DNA from: Ectothiorhodospiraceae bacterium
Lineage (GTDB): Bacteria; Pseudomonadota; Gammaproteobacteria; Nitrococcales; Aquisalimonadaceae
Length of the DNA stretch: 47,770 nucleotides
Direction: 5' to 3'
NCBI GenBank assembly: GCA_020831845.1
Contig: JAFIFV010000111.1
Coordinates: 1-47,770, forward strand
Each line of letters opens with the position of its first letter. Within the stretch, counting starts at the first letter, position 1. Below are positions 34,911 through 43,724 of the stretch, piece by piece. The position numbers and the translations under genes are program-made. The notes beneath the pieces were generated by a model. That model was not told where the DNA came from and did no database searches. It worked only from the letters and a program-made list of their open reading frames with translations.

Positions 34911-36398
34911 TCACAGTCCGCCAAACCGCGTGCGCATGAGCAATCGTCGGAACAAAGGCGTGAGCAATAACAGGACCGTCAGAATGAACAGCGCCAGGGC
35001 TATCGGATAATTCACGAAGGCCAGCAGGTCACCTCTCGTCAGGATCAACCCTTGCCGAAGGCTCTGCTCGATCATTGGGCCAAGCACGAAACCGATCACG
35101 ATGGGAGCGAGCGGGAATCCGTTATAGCGCAGAAGAAATCCGGCAATTCCGGAAATCAGCACGATGACCAGATCAAAGGGATTGGAATTCACGCTGAATG
35201 TCCCGACCGCCACCAATACCAGAATACAGGCCAGCAATACGGGCTCTGGAACTCGCAGGATTCTGGAGAACGCAGGCGCCATGAGGGCTCCGCAAGCGAA
35301 TAACACGAAATTGGCCATGAACAGCGCCATGAAGATGAAAAGCACGACGTCGCCGCTGTCAACGAACAGCCGCGGCCCGGGCGTAATGCCCTGCAGGACC
35401 AGCGCACCCAGCATGATCGCGGTAATCGGGTCTCCGGGAATTCCCAGCGACAGGGTCGGCACCATCGCTCCCGAGGTCACGCCATTATTGGCAGCCTCGG
35501 CGGCGATAAGACCGTCTGGCTCACCCTTGCCGAAATTGTCCCGATTGGGGGAGCTGCGCTTCGCCTCTGCGTAGCTGACCATGGAGGCCGCAGTCGCTCC
35601 GACTCCGGGCAATGTCCCCACCCAGGTGCCGATCAGAGAGGATTTCACGATAACTACCGCGCGCGCCCGTATTTCCCGAAAACCTGGAAACGCAAACCCC
35701 GAACGCATGATCCCGCCGGACGCCGAAGCCTTCTCCGAGACACGCCACAGAACTTCAGAAAGCGCGAACAGCCCCACCAGAAAAGGCACGATTCCAATGC
35801 CCGCGGACAGCTCGAAGGATCCGAAGTGGAACCGCTGGTGCCCTGTTATCGGATCCTGCCCGATGACCGCAACAAACAGACCGAGAAGGCCGGCTATCAG
35901 TCCTTTTACCATGTGCTCCCGGGAGACGCTGACGATGCAGGTGAGCGCAAACAGCCCCAGGGCGAAGTATTCCACCGGACCGAATCGAAGCCCCACCTGC
36001 GCGAGCAGTGGGGAGGCAACGGCCAGAATGACGGTCGCGATCAACCCGCCGATGGCGGATGCGGTTGTCGCCCAGCCAAGCGCAAGATCCACTCTGCCGG
36101 CGCGCGCCATCGGATAGCCATCCATCACCGTCGCCGCCGCCTGCGGCGTGCCCGGCGTGTTGATCAGGATGGCGGAGATGGAACCACCGTAAACCGACCC
36201 GCAGTACAGGCCGAGCAACAGGGCGATGCTGGCTTCCTGCCCCAGAACGAACGTCAACGGCAATGCCATGCTGATCGCCAGCACCGACCCGAGCCCCGGA
36301 AGGGCGCCTACGATGATCCCTACGAAGGTGCCACCAATGAGGGCGATAATTGCCGCCGGCATGACCAGCATGTGGATAGCTGCAACAAATGTATCCAT
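34911..36398 (-). CDS. tctA: Tripartite tricarboxylate transporter large permease TctA
   Basis: The 495-residue protein has about 12 membrane segments and the TctA signatures GIIVGALPGLGSVLAISMALPLTF, YCGSVYGGSISAILINTPGTP and GVTSGAMVPTLSLGIPGDPITAIMLGAL. It is the sodium- or proton-driven channel subunit of a TctABC importer for carboxylic acids. The Shine-Dalgarno is weak, so translation may depend on tctB upstream (39-base gap). Many members of this family import compounds other than tricarboxylates, so the substrate here is open. Confidence 0.93.
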   Translation of the reverse strand: MDTFVAAIHMLVMPAAIIALIGGTFVGIIVGALPGLGSVLAISMALPLTFVLGQEASIALLLGLYCGSVYGGSISAILINTPGTPQAAATVMDGYPMARAGRVDLALGWATTASAIGGLIATVILAVASPLLAQVGLRFGPVEYFALGLFALTCIVSVSREHMVKGLIAGLLGLFVAVIGQDPITGHQRFHFGSFELSAGIGIVPFLVGLFALSEVLWRVSEKASASGGIMRSGFAFPGFREIRARAVVIVKSSLIGTWVGTLPGVGATAASMVSYAEAKRSSPNRDNFGKGEPDGLIAAEAANNGVTSGAMVPTLSLGIPGDPITAIMLGALVLQGITPGPRLFVDSGDVVLFIFMALFMANFVLFACGALMAPAFSRILRVPEPVLLACILVLVAVGTFSVNSNPFDLVIVLISGIAGFLLRYNGFPLAPIVIGFVLGPMIEQSLRQGLILTRGDLLAFVNYPIALALFILTVLLLLTPLFRRLLMRTRFGGL

Positions 36399-36437
36399 AT
36401 GAGGAGAGTCCAGGTTTCAGGCTGCGTGAAGACGGCC

Positions 36438-36902
36438 CTAGCCGCCAAGCGCAAATAGGGTCCCGGCCGGGAGCCTGATGCCGAGGCCGAAACGAAAGCC
36501 CACCCAGACCACCACCGTGAAGCCAGCCGTGATCAATGCCAGCACAATTGGCCTGCGGAAACCCAGCAGCCAGCTCAACAACGGGATGACAAGCAGCGAA
36601 ACGAGGAGGAAGCCGAAGCGCTCGTACAACAGCAACGCTCCTCCGGAAACGAGCAGAGTGACGGCCATTGGCCGCCACTCCAGACGTCCGGACGCAGACG
36701 TGTTGATCCGTATGAACAGGCCCCGAACGACCAGGATCGCCGAACACAACCCCAGCAGCACCAGAATGACTTTCGGGTACCACATCGGATCGCTGGCCAC
36801 TCGACGAGCCGAGATCCCCGTGTCGACGGCATACCAGTAAAGGAATGCCGCCACACCGAAAATCACCGTTCCGTAGAGAATGTCCAGCAGCCGGACCTTC
36901 AC
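36438..36902 (-). CDS. tctB: Tripartite tricarboxylate transporter small permease TctB
   Basis: The 154-residue product has four hydrophobic segments (for example VILVLLGLCSAILVVRGLFI and FGFLLVSLLVIPLLSWLLGFRRPIVLALI), as in TctB. It partners TctA in the inner membrane. The start is GTG, with GGGAG about 7 bases upstream inside the end of tctC; the genes are separated by only two bases. Its small size and low sequence conservation are normal for the family, and the call rests on topology and on tctC and tctA at its sides. Confidence 0.87.
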   Translation of the reverse strand: MKVRLLDILYGTVIFGVAAFLYWYAVDTGISARRVASDPMWYPKVILVLLGLCSAILVVRGLFIRINTSASGRLEWRPMAVTLLVSGGALLLYERFGFLLVSLLVIPLLSWLLGFRRPIVLALITAGFTVVVWVGFRFGLGIRLPAGTLFALGG

Positions 36903-36904
36903 GC

Positions 36905-37870
36905 TCAGTCTCCCGCGCCATCCAGGACTGCTTTGATGATCGGACCGCTGGTTTCATGCTCCTCATGGACCAGGGTCCTCAGATCATCGGGCCCCCGGAA
37001 ACGCACCAGGGCACCCAGGCGCTCGATCGTCCGCTGGTAGGATTCCGACGCGACGGCATATTCACATCCCTCCACCAGCCGCGCCTTGGCCTCTTCCGGA
37101 ATGCCTGCCGGAGCGATAACGCCGCCCCACCAGCTTGAAACCATGTCGTAACCAAGGGACAGGCCGGTAGGAACATCAGGCAGCGAGTCGACGGGCTCTT
37201 CGCTGAACACCACCACCGCATTGAATTCACGCTCAACCATCACGCCGGTCGTGCCCATGAGCATGTCGATATGCCCACCCATCAATGCGGTCGCGGCCGG
37301 CCCTTCACCGGTAAACGGCAAATGTTCGATTTCAATCCCGGCCAATTGCAGGAACTGTTCAGTGGCAATATGCATCAAGGTGCCGGGACCTGGTGAGCCA
37401 TAGGTCAGCTCGCCCGGGTTCTCGCGCGCGTACTCGACCAATTCATCCAGCGAGTTGAAACGCGAGTTGGGCGCAATAGCGATCGTCTGGGGGCTGAAGA
37501 ACAGTTTGCAGATGTACTCGAATGAATCCAGATCGTACGGCGTGTCGCGCATGTGCGGCTGATTCACCAAGGGCGCCGCAGGGACGATGCCGATCGTGTA
37601 GCCGTCATTCCGCGCGCGTGCGATCGCTCCAAGCCCGACCGTTCCGGCTCCTCCGGCGCGGTTATCCACCACCACGTTATGCCCGAACAATTCGGACATC
37701 TCCTTTGCAGCGGCCCTCCCCATCAGGTCGGTCCCACCACCGGCGGGGAACGGGATAATCGCCATGATCGGCTTCGCGGGATACTCTGCTGCTGTCACCA
37801 TGGACCCTGCCACGAGCGCGAAACTGGCTGTCAACAGGCCGGCCGCGACCTTTTTCTTAATGCTGTTCAT
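36905..37870 (-). CDS. tctC: Tripartite tricarboxylate transporter substrate-binding protein TctC (Bug family)
   Basis: The 321-residue protein has a signal peptide (about 1-27, ending VTAA-EY) and the Bug-family start YPAKPIMAIIPFPAGGGTDLMGRAAAKEMSELFGHNVVVDNRAGGAGTVG, in which the glycine-rich loops bind a carboxylate. It works in the periplasm and passes ligand to TctAB. The ATG at 37870 has GGAGGAG 8 bases upstream, which rules out the longer start at 37915. It is first in the tctCBA set, 175 bases behind an acyl-CoA dehydrogenase gene. Ligand unknown. Confidence 0.93.
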   Translation of the reverse strand: MNSIKKKVAAGLLTASFALVAGSMVTAAEYPAKPIMAIIPFPAGGGTDLMGRAAAKEMSELFGHNVVVDNRAGGAGTVGLGAIARARNDGYTIGIVPAAPLVNQPHMRDTPYDLDSFEYICKLFFSPQTIAIAPNSRFNSLDELVEYARENPGELTYGSPGPGTLMHIATEQFLQLAGIEIEHLPFTGEGPAATALMGGHIDMLMGTTGVMVEREFNAVVVFSEEPVDSLPDVPTGLSLGYDMVSSWWGGVIAPAGIPEEAKARLVEGCEYAVASESYQRTIERLGALVRFRGPDDLRTLVHEEHETSGPIIKAVLDGAGD

Positions 37871-38045
37871 CTCTCGTCTCCTCCGATATCCGCCAGTTTT
37901 TCTGGCTGTTGGCACGTGTCATTCCCGATCTATTCACGCAGCTGTCGGCCACGCACCAAGGATCAGGACTTTCACAACGATCCCGCATGACCTTGACCGC
38001 GCTCGCCTCCAATCACCCGTACGGCTCGCGAGCATGCCCCCGGAC

Positions 38046-39200
38046 CTAAAGACCCAGCTGCCGGGCAGCAAGGTCGTTAAGCACTTCTGTCGCACCTCCG
38101 CCGATGGAGAGGATCTTCGATTCACGGAACAGACGTTCTACCCGCTCTCCGGTCACAAGCCCACGGGCACCATGAATCTGCACGGCCTCAGCGGCGCAGA
38201 ACTCGTAGGTGCGGGCGGCAAGGTTTTTTGTCATGGCGATCTCGGCGATCGGTGTTTCTCCCTGCTGGAATCGGAGGGCGGCCACATCCAGGCTCGCCTG
38301 CACCGCCTGTATCAGGCTGCGCATCTCTACCAGCTTGTGACGAATAGTCTGGTTGGCGGCCAGCGGGCGACCGAACACCACGCGTTCACCGGCATACTGC
38401 CTGGCGTCCTCCCAACAGGCCTTGGCGGCGCCAAGCATGATGGCCGCATTTCCAAGCCGCTCTTCGTTGAAGTTCTGCATCAGCAGCCTGAATCCCTTTC
38501 CCTCGGCGCCGATCAGGTTTTCAGCAGGAACCCGGCAGTCTCTGAAACGTAGTGTCGCGTTGTCCCAGGAGCGCCAACCCATGAGGTCCTGACGCTCCTG
38601 CGTGAAACCGGATGTCCCCTTCTCGACAAGCAATAGCGAGATGCCGTCCACGCCCGCTGCGCCGGTTCGAACGGCAACGGTGTAGAAATCGGCGCTGCAG
38701 CCGGAGCTGATAAACGTTTTCTCCCCATTCAGGACAAAGGAATCGCCGGAACGCTCGGCGGTAGTGGTCAGGTTGGCCACATCCGAGCCACCATCCGGTT
38801 CCGTGATGGCGAGCGCGGCAATGGCATCACCGCGAAAGACTGGAGGAAGAACACGTTGCCGCAGGGCGTCGCTGCCCACGGCGATGATCGGAGGCAGCGC
38901 GATGCAGTGCGTGGTGAGGCCGAGACGGACACCACCTGCGCCGAATCGCGCCAGATCTTCCTTGACGATCAGCTTGTCGAAAATGTCTCCACCGATACCC
39001 CCCCATTCCTCGGGGAAGCCTGCGCCGAGAACACCGACTTCAGCAGCCTTGCGGCGCAAGCTTGCCGGAAAGACTCGTTCCGATTCCCATGCGTCCACGT
39101 AAGGCGCGATTTCACGAGCGATAAACGCCTGGAGCTGGCACCGGAATGCGGTATGCCTGTCAGTATGGAAAGGACGATATTCGATCTCCTGAGCCGGCAT
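38046..39200 (-). CDS. Acyl-CoA dehydrogenase (second copy, without the C-terminal catalytic Glu)
   Basis: The 384-residue flavoprotein shows ALAITEPDGGSDVANLTTTAER and GEKTFISSGCSADFYTVAVRT, typical of acyl-CoA dehydrogenases. The segment usually reading YEGTSE is IGGGATEVLNDL, so Gly stands at the usual base position. In the isovaleryl/long-chain group the base lies elsewhere, so activity may be kept with branched or long acyl groups. The ATG at 39200 has GGAGG six bases upstream. It is the first gene of the leftward run and shares a promoter region with the divergent acyl-CoA ligase, where two operator-like sites lie. Confidence 0.9.
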   Translation of the reverse strand: MPAQEIEYRPFHTDRHTAFRCQLQAFIAREIAPYVDAWESERVFPASLRRKAAEVGVLGAGFPEEWGGIGGDIFDKLIVKEDLARFGAGGVRLGLTTHCIALPPIIAVGSDALRQRVLPPVFRGDAIAALAITEPDGGSDVANLTTTAERSGDSFVLNGEKTFISSGCSADFYTVAVRTGAAGVDGISLLLVEKGTSGFTQERQDLMGWRSWDNATLRFRDCRVPAENLIGAEGKGFRLLMQNFNEERLGNAAIMLGAAKACWEDARQYAGERVVFGRPLAANQTIRHKLVEMRSLIQAVQASLDVAALRFQQGETPIAEIAMTKNLAARTYEFCAAEAVQIHGARGLVTGERVERLFRESKILSIGGGATEVLNDLAARQLGL

Positions 39201-39310
39201 AACCACCCTCCGCGGCAACTATGGATTCAGCCAACCACTTTACAAATCGGAATCCGGACAGCTGCAGCTTCATCAGCCTGACCGTTGACTCGGTTTACTC
39301 GCGGCTGTTT

Positions 39311-39339
39311 TAATACACATACATAATACATATACATTA
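39311..39339. promoter_or_regulatory. Two overlapping operator-like sites between ACAD and acyl-CoA ligase genes
   Basis: The near-palindrome TAATACATATACATTA (TAAT-N2-ATAT-N2-ATTA) lies at 39324-39339. A 14/16 variant, TAATACACATACATAA, precedes it at 39311-39326. The same 16-mer appears exactly at 43709-43724 upstream of the nitronate monooxygenase gene. Size and symmetry suit a TetR-family dimer, and a TetR gene lies at 41725. The AT-rich setting also suits the divergent promoters. Confidence 0.7.
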
Positions 39340-39475
39340 AGAATGTAATCTGACCGCCTGTCAAGCCTTGCAGCCAACCTGGTTGCGGCGATTGAACGCC
39401 TCGTTCTGGTACAGGCTACGGCGGCCGCACCGGCTCAACGACGACCCGCCCTTGTCGGCACGAGGAGACGCGAAA

Positions 39476-41593
39476 GTGACTGACGCACGCAGCAGCATGG
39501 ATTCATCCGAACTGGACGCCCTGCTTCAACCGAGATCGATCGCAGTCATCGGAGCATCGGAAAAACCGGGCAAGCTCGGTGGCGCGCCCATTCACATGAT
39601 GCAGGCGTACGGCTATAGCGGGCGCATCTATGCCATCAACAGCAGGGCTGTCGATATTCCGGGGATCGAAACCTTCCCCAGCGTTGCTGACATCGACAAC
39701 GCGGTGGACTTGGCGATCATCGCCATCCCTGCCGCGCAGGTGACCGGTGTTCTCGAGGAGTGCGGGCAGCACGGCATTCGCGCTGCGGTCGTCTTCAGCT
39801 CGGGGTTTGCCGAAACGGGCGACACGGGCGTACAAATGCAGCGTCAGATCGGCGACATCGCCAGGCACTACGGGATGCGCGTTGTGGGCCCGAACAGCCT
39901 CGGTGTAGTCAATCTGCGCCACAGCGTGCTTGCCACCTTTTGTCCATATTTCATGCCGCCCATGAGCAGGGATGGCCGCATCGGGCTGGTCAGCCAGTCG
40001 GGCGCATTCGGGGGCTTTGTTGCCAACCTGGCGGGGGAACGCGGGATATCGTTCAGTTCCTGGATCACAACAGGCAACGAGGCGGACGTGGAGCTGGCGG
40101 AGGGTATCGCGTATCAGGCTCGGGACTCCGCGACGCGCGTCATCCTTGTCTACATGGAGGGTGCGCGTAACGGCGAACGACTAATGACCGCCTTGCGCTT
40201 GGCGCGGGACGCGGGCAAGCCGGTCATTGTTCTGAAGGTGGGCAGAAGCGCGGTCGGAGCCGAGGCGGCAGCGTCCCACACTGCCTCTCTCGCCGGCTCG
40301 GATGAGGTCTATGACGCAGTGTTTCGCCAATGCGGCGTGCACCGGGCACAGTCCGTTGAGGAATGGTTCAACCTGGGTTACGCCTATGCGGTCGGCCACC
40401 CTCCTGCCAGCGCCGAGCTTGGAATCATCACGGTATCGGGGGGCGTCGGCGTCATGATGGCCGACGAGGCCGAACGCTCCGGGCTGACGGTCCCTCCGTT
40501 GTCCGAGCAGGCGCAGTCGGATATCAGGGCAATCGTACCCTTTGCCGGGGCACGGAATCCGGTCGACATGACAGGCCAGATGCTCTCGGATCTCTCGTCG
40601 TTCGGCCGCATGCTGGATATCGTTCTCGCTGACCGTGAGGTGGGCAGCCTGATCAGTTTCAACGCCGGTGCCGCGCACACGAGGGACAAGGGTTTTGCCA
40701 TTCAGCGGGAATGGGCGCGTGTACGCGATCAGTACCCACATGCCCATATCGCCGTGACCGGTAGCCTGCACCCGGATGTGCGCCATGCCCTGGAGGAGAT
40801 TCAGTGTCTGACCTTCATTGAGCCGGATACGGCCGTTCGAGTTGCCGGGACGATGCTGCGCATTGAGTGTCAGCTTCGACGGAGTGCACGCCTGCCGCCG
40901 CCACCAGCGGCTGCGCCACAAGCCATCGCGCCAGGCCCCATGAATGAAAAAGACTCTTTGGAAATTCTGGCAAGCGCCGGCATACCCGTCGTCCCGACGG
41001 CACTCGCGCACACGCCGGAAGAGGCCGCGGAGCAGGCGGAACAGCTCGGCTATCCGGCTGTGCTGAAGATCGTTTCCGCAGATGTCTTGCACAAGTCGGA
41101 TGTGGGCGGCGTTGCGCTTGGTCTGCAGGATCGCGCTGCGGTTCTGGATGCATTCAACACCTGTACGAGACGGGTGAGCCAGGCCATGCCGCACGCCAGG
41201 ATCGATGGCTGCCTGGTTGCTCCCATGCGCGCCGACGAAGGGTTGGAAACCATTCTGGGCGTGCACGTTGACCCGGTCTTCGGCCCAGTGGTGATGTTCG
41301 GCCTCGGTGGCGTCTTCGTGGAGGTACTCAAGGATGTGACGTTCCGCGTAGCGCCATTCGGCCTGGACGAGGCCCACGCCATGATCGATGAAATCCGGGG
41401 CCGCAGCATCCTGTCCGGAGTCCGCGGACTCCCACCTGCCGATATCGACCGCCTTGCCTCCACCCTGTCGGCTCTCTCCGTGTTCGCCAAGGCCAATGAA
41501 GCATCGTTGGCCAGCATCGACATCAATCCGTTCATGATATACCCGGAAGGCAAGGGAGCACTGGCGCTGGATGCGCTGGTTGTCGGCCGCTAG
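39476..41593 (+). CDS. ADP-forming acyl-CoA ligase (acetate--CoA ligase family)
   Basis: The 705-residue protein joins a CoA-binding domain (LLQPRSIAVIGASEKPGKLGG), a succinyl-CoA-ligase-like domain with SHTASLAGSDEVYDAVFRQCG (the His is the likely phosphate carrier), and a C-terminal ATP-grasp domain (LEILASAGIPVVPTALAHTPEEAAEQAEQLGYPAVLKIVS and FGLGGVFVEVLKDVTFRVAPF). It would activate a carboxylic acid to its CoA ester while forming ADP. The GTG at 39476 is chosen since GAGGAG lies 9 bases upstream; the frame is open further upstream without similarity. It is divergent from the second acyl-CoA dehydrogenase gene and shares the operator region. Substrate unknown. Confidence 0.88.
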   Translation: MTDARSSMDSSELDALLQPRSIAVIGASEKPGKLGGAPIHMMQAYGYSGRIYAINSRAVDIPGIETFPSVADIDNAVDLAIIAIPAAQVTGVLEECGQHGIRAAVVFSSGFAETGDTGVQMQRQIGDIARHYGMRVVGPNSLGVVNLRHSVLATFCPYFMPPMSRDGRIGLVSQSGAFGGFVANLAGERGISFSSWITTGNEADVELAEGIAYQARDSATRVILVYMEGARNGERLMTALRLARDAGKPVIVLKVGRSAVGAEAAASHTASLAGSDEVYDAVFRQCGVHRAQSVEEWFNLGYAYAVGHPPASAELGIITVSGGVGVMMADEAERSGLTVPPLSEQAQSDIRAIVPFAGARNPVDMTGQMLSDLSSFGRMLDIVLADREVGSLISFNAGAAHTRDKGFAIQREWARVRDQYPHAHIAVTGSLHPDVRHALEEIQCLTFIEPDTAVRVAGTMLRIECQLRRSARLPPPPAAAPQAIAPGPMNEKDSLEILASAGIPVVPTALAHTPEEAAEQAEQLGYPAVLKIVSADVLHKSDVGGVALGLQDRAAVLDAFNTCTRRVSQAMPHARIDGCLVAPMRADEGLETILGVHVDPVFGPVVMFGLGGVFVEVLKDVTFRVAPFGLDEAHAMIDEIRGRSILSGVRGLPPADIDRLASTLSALSVFAKANEASLASIDINPFMIYPEGKGALALDALVVGR

Positions 41594-41724
41594 GGCAGGA
41601 GAGCTGGCAGCAAGGCACTGGGGCGGTTCACCTCCTCCAGGGACTCCATATCAGGTCGGTACTATCGGTTCAACGAGCACGCTGGTTTTCGGCAGCTGTG
41701 GTGCTTGTGACCAGCTTGCGTCAC

Positions 41725-42399
41725 TCAAAATGCCTTCTCAGTCGATGGGGACACTGGAGCCCGCATGGCGGCGCAACTCATATCGATGAGGTTCTCGACA
41801 TAAGCTTCAAGCGACGTAAACCGTGCAAAACTGCCCGCAGCGTGACCGTCCTTCCAGTCCGCCAGGGCGAAAATGACCTGACGAACCACGACCGTATATC
41901 GCATCCGCACCAATCTCACCGGCAGCTCTGGCAGTGCCTCCAGGAACAGGTTCGCCAGGATGCGCAGGCTGTGATCCTCTTTTCCCTTGGTCAAGGCGAA
42001 TGCATTCACCTCGGTACTGAGAAACACGGAGGCAAGAAAGCGGACATAGTTCGGCGCCCCGTCCTCTCCCTTGAGCATGCTCGCCAGCGGATACACCAGG
42101 ACCTCGCACAAGGCACGCACCTCCTTTTCCCGCCCCTCGCTCTGAAGGCGTTCAAGGTAGGCAAGGCGCCGTTTGTTCACGACTCCCATGCGCTTTTCCA
42201 GTATGGCGGCTATCAGATCGTCGCGGCTGCCAAAATGGTAGTGCAGCGCGGAAGCATTCAACTGCCCCGCCTGCTTGGTGATCCGCCGCAAGGAGACCGC
42301 CTTGACCCCTTCATTGGCAAACAGCTCTTCCGCCGTCGCCAGAAGCTTGAGACGCGTCCCACTGGCTTTGGACTCCGCATCAGATAGAGGTGACGTCAT
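41725..42399 (-). CDS. TetR-family transcriptional regulator
   Basis: The 224-residue product has the TetR N-terminal HTH: TRLKLLATAEELFANEGVKAVSLRRITKQAGQLNASALHYHFGSRDDLIAAILEKR. The C-terminal ligand domain is about 150 residues and family-typical but not informative about the ligand. The ATG at 42399 begins the natural N-terminus; an upstream start at 42471 would add 24 unlikely residues. It follows the nitronate monooxygenase gene by 141 bases in the same direction and converges on the acyl-CoA ligase gene. It is the obvious candidate to bind the shared 16-bp sites, probably as a repressor released by an acyl-CoA or the free acid. Confidence 0.88.
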   Translation of the reverse strand: MTSPLSDAESKASGTRLKLLATAEELFANEGVKAVSLRRITKQAGQLNASALHYHFGSRDDLIAAILEKRMGVVNKRRLAYLERLQSEGREKEVRALCEVLVYPLASMLKGEDGAPNYVRFLASVFLSTEVNAFALTKGKEDHSLRILANLFLEALPELPVRLVRMRYTVVVRQVIFALADWKDGHAAGSFARFTSLEAYVENLIDMSCAAMRAPVSPSTEKAF

Positions 42400-42540
42400 G
42401 ACTTCTTTTTTCTCCCTCAGAATCCACGCCTCCGCGATCCTATACCGATCCGGATCATTCCCTGCAACCATCTGGGGCCCGGCGCACCCGGATTGACGTC
42501 TTTGTCGACGGTGCTACACCAGCAGTTCGCAGGCGCATGC

Positions 42541-43629
42541 TCAATCAAGCCGCGACAACTGACGCATCGCCCGCTCCGACTCCTCCACCAGCGTCGCCAT
42601 CTGGTCGGCAACGGTGGTTTCTCCCCGAATACCGAACACACTCTGCCCTGCCGCCTCGTATATCAGCCGCGGATCGTCCGATTCGTGCATGGCCACGAAG
42701 GCGTCGCCAGTCAGCGCCTGCTGCAACGGCATGCCCAGCGGCTCGGGAGCCCCCGGTGCCTGCCAGGCGTCAATCCATTCACTACGGATAACGCGACAGG
42801 GTTTGCCGCTGTGCGCTCGCGTGATGATTGTCGCCTCACTGTCGCCGTCGATCAGCCGCCGCAACAATGCAGCTGGCGTATGGTTTTCCCTGGCGGCCAG
42901 CCACAGCGTGCCCAGCCAGGCGCCTTGCGCGCCCATGGCGAGTGAGGCCACAACCTGCCCACCGGTTGCAATACCACCGGCGGCGAGAACCGGACGGTCC
43001 CCGGCAACGGCGACTATCTGCGGCACAAGCGAGAATGTACCGATTGGTCCGGTATGGCCGCCGGCGTCATACCCCTGCGCCACCAGCACTTCCACGCCCA
43101 TATCCAGCACCTTGCGTGCATGGCGGACGGACCCCACCAGCGAGATGGTGAGTTTGCCGGCGGCTTTCGCACGTGCGATCAGATCAGGGCGTATGCCGAT
43201 GGCCGTTGCAACCGCTGCTGCATTCGAGCGCAAGATGTGCTCGCTTTGCTCCTGCAAGAGTTCTTCGGAGCGAACCTGCGTCGTGAAAAAGCTGGGCGCA
43301 CTGGGCTCGGGAAGCTGATAACGATCGACAAGACCGTCCACGAACGTCTGATGCTCGCGCGGAATCGTCGCACGCATACTGTCCAGCGTGGCGGCTTTCG
43401 GGACGTTTTTCGGTAGCATCAGATCGATACCGTAGGGCTTTCCGTCCAAGGCATCCTCGACACGACTCAGCATATCGGGGATGTCTTCCGGCATCTCCCG
43501 CGCTATTCCAAGAACCCCGAAGCCACCCGCTCGGGCAATTTCGGCGACCACGTCCACGGAATGCGAGAAACCGAAGATCGGATAGCGTACCCCCAACCGA
43601 TCACAGATAGGCGTAGGTGATAACCCCAT
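42541..43629 (-). CDS. Nitronate monooxygenase-family FMN protein
   Basis: The 362-residue product is a TIM-barrel flavoprotein of the 2-nitropropane dioxygenase family: YPIFGFSHSVDVVAEIARAGGFGVLGIAR, QGYDAGGHTGPIGTFSLVPQI (the His corresponds to the catalytic His of nitronate monooxygenase), and AAGGIATGGQVVASLAMGAQGAWLGTLWL for phosphate binding of FMN. The ATG at 43629 has GGAG 7 bases upstream; an upstream ATG at 43686 has a GGAGG too close to it. Some family members act on acyl-CoA-like or quinone substrates, so nitronate is not certain. An operator-like 16-mer lies 80 bases upstream. Confidence 0.85.
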   Translation of the reverse strand: MGLSPTPICDRLGVRYPIFGFSHSVDVVAEIARAGGFGVLGIAREMPEDIPDMLSRVEDALDGKPYGIDLMLPKNVPKAATLDSMRATIPREHQTFVDGLVDRYQLPEPSAPSFFTTQVRSEELLQEQSEHILRSNAAAVATAIGIRPDLIARAKAAGKLTISLVGSVRHARKVLDMGVEVLVAQGYDAGGHTGPIGTFSLVPQIVAVAGDRPVLAAGGIATGGQVVASLAMGAQGAWLGTLWLAARENHTPAALLRRLIDGDSEATIITRAHSGKPCRVIRSEWIDAWQAPGAPEPLGMPLQQALTGDAFVAMHESDDPRLIYEAAGQSVFGIRGETTVADQMATLVEESERAMRQLSRLD

Positions 43630-43708
43630 GAACACTCCATCCTGCTGCGAGTTGGAGGCAGTCCGGCCAGAATGGAAACGGCCCATGGCCTCCGTAGAAC
43701 AACTGTAT

Positions 43709-43724
43709 TAATACATATACATTA
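43709..43724. promoter_or_regulatory. Operator-like 16-mer upstream of the nitronate monooxygenase gene
   Basis: TAATACATATACATTA here is identical to the site at 39324-39339, 4.4 kb away, in a locally AT-rich pocket. It lies 80 bases before the chosen start of the nitronate monooxygenase gene, which is followed by the TetR gene, so this site could also make the regulator control itself. Confidence 0.7.
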
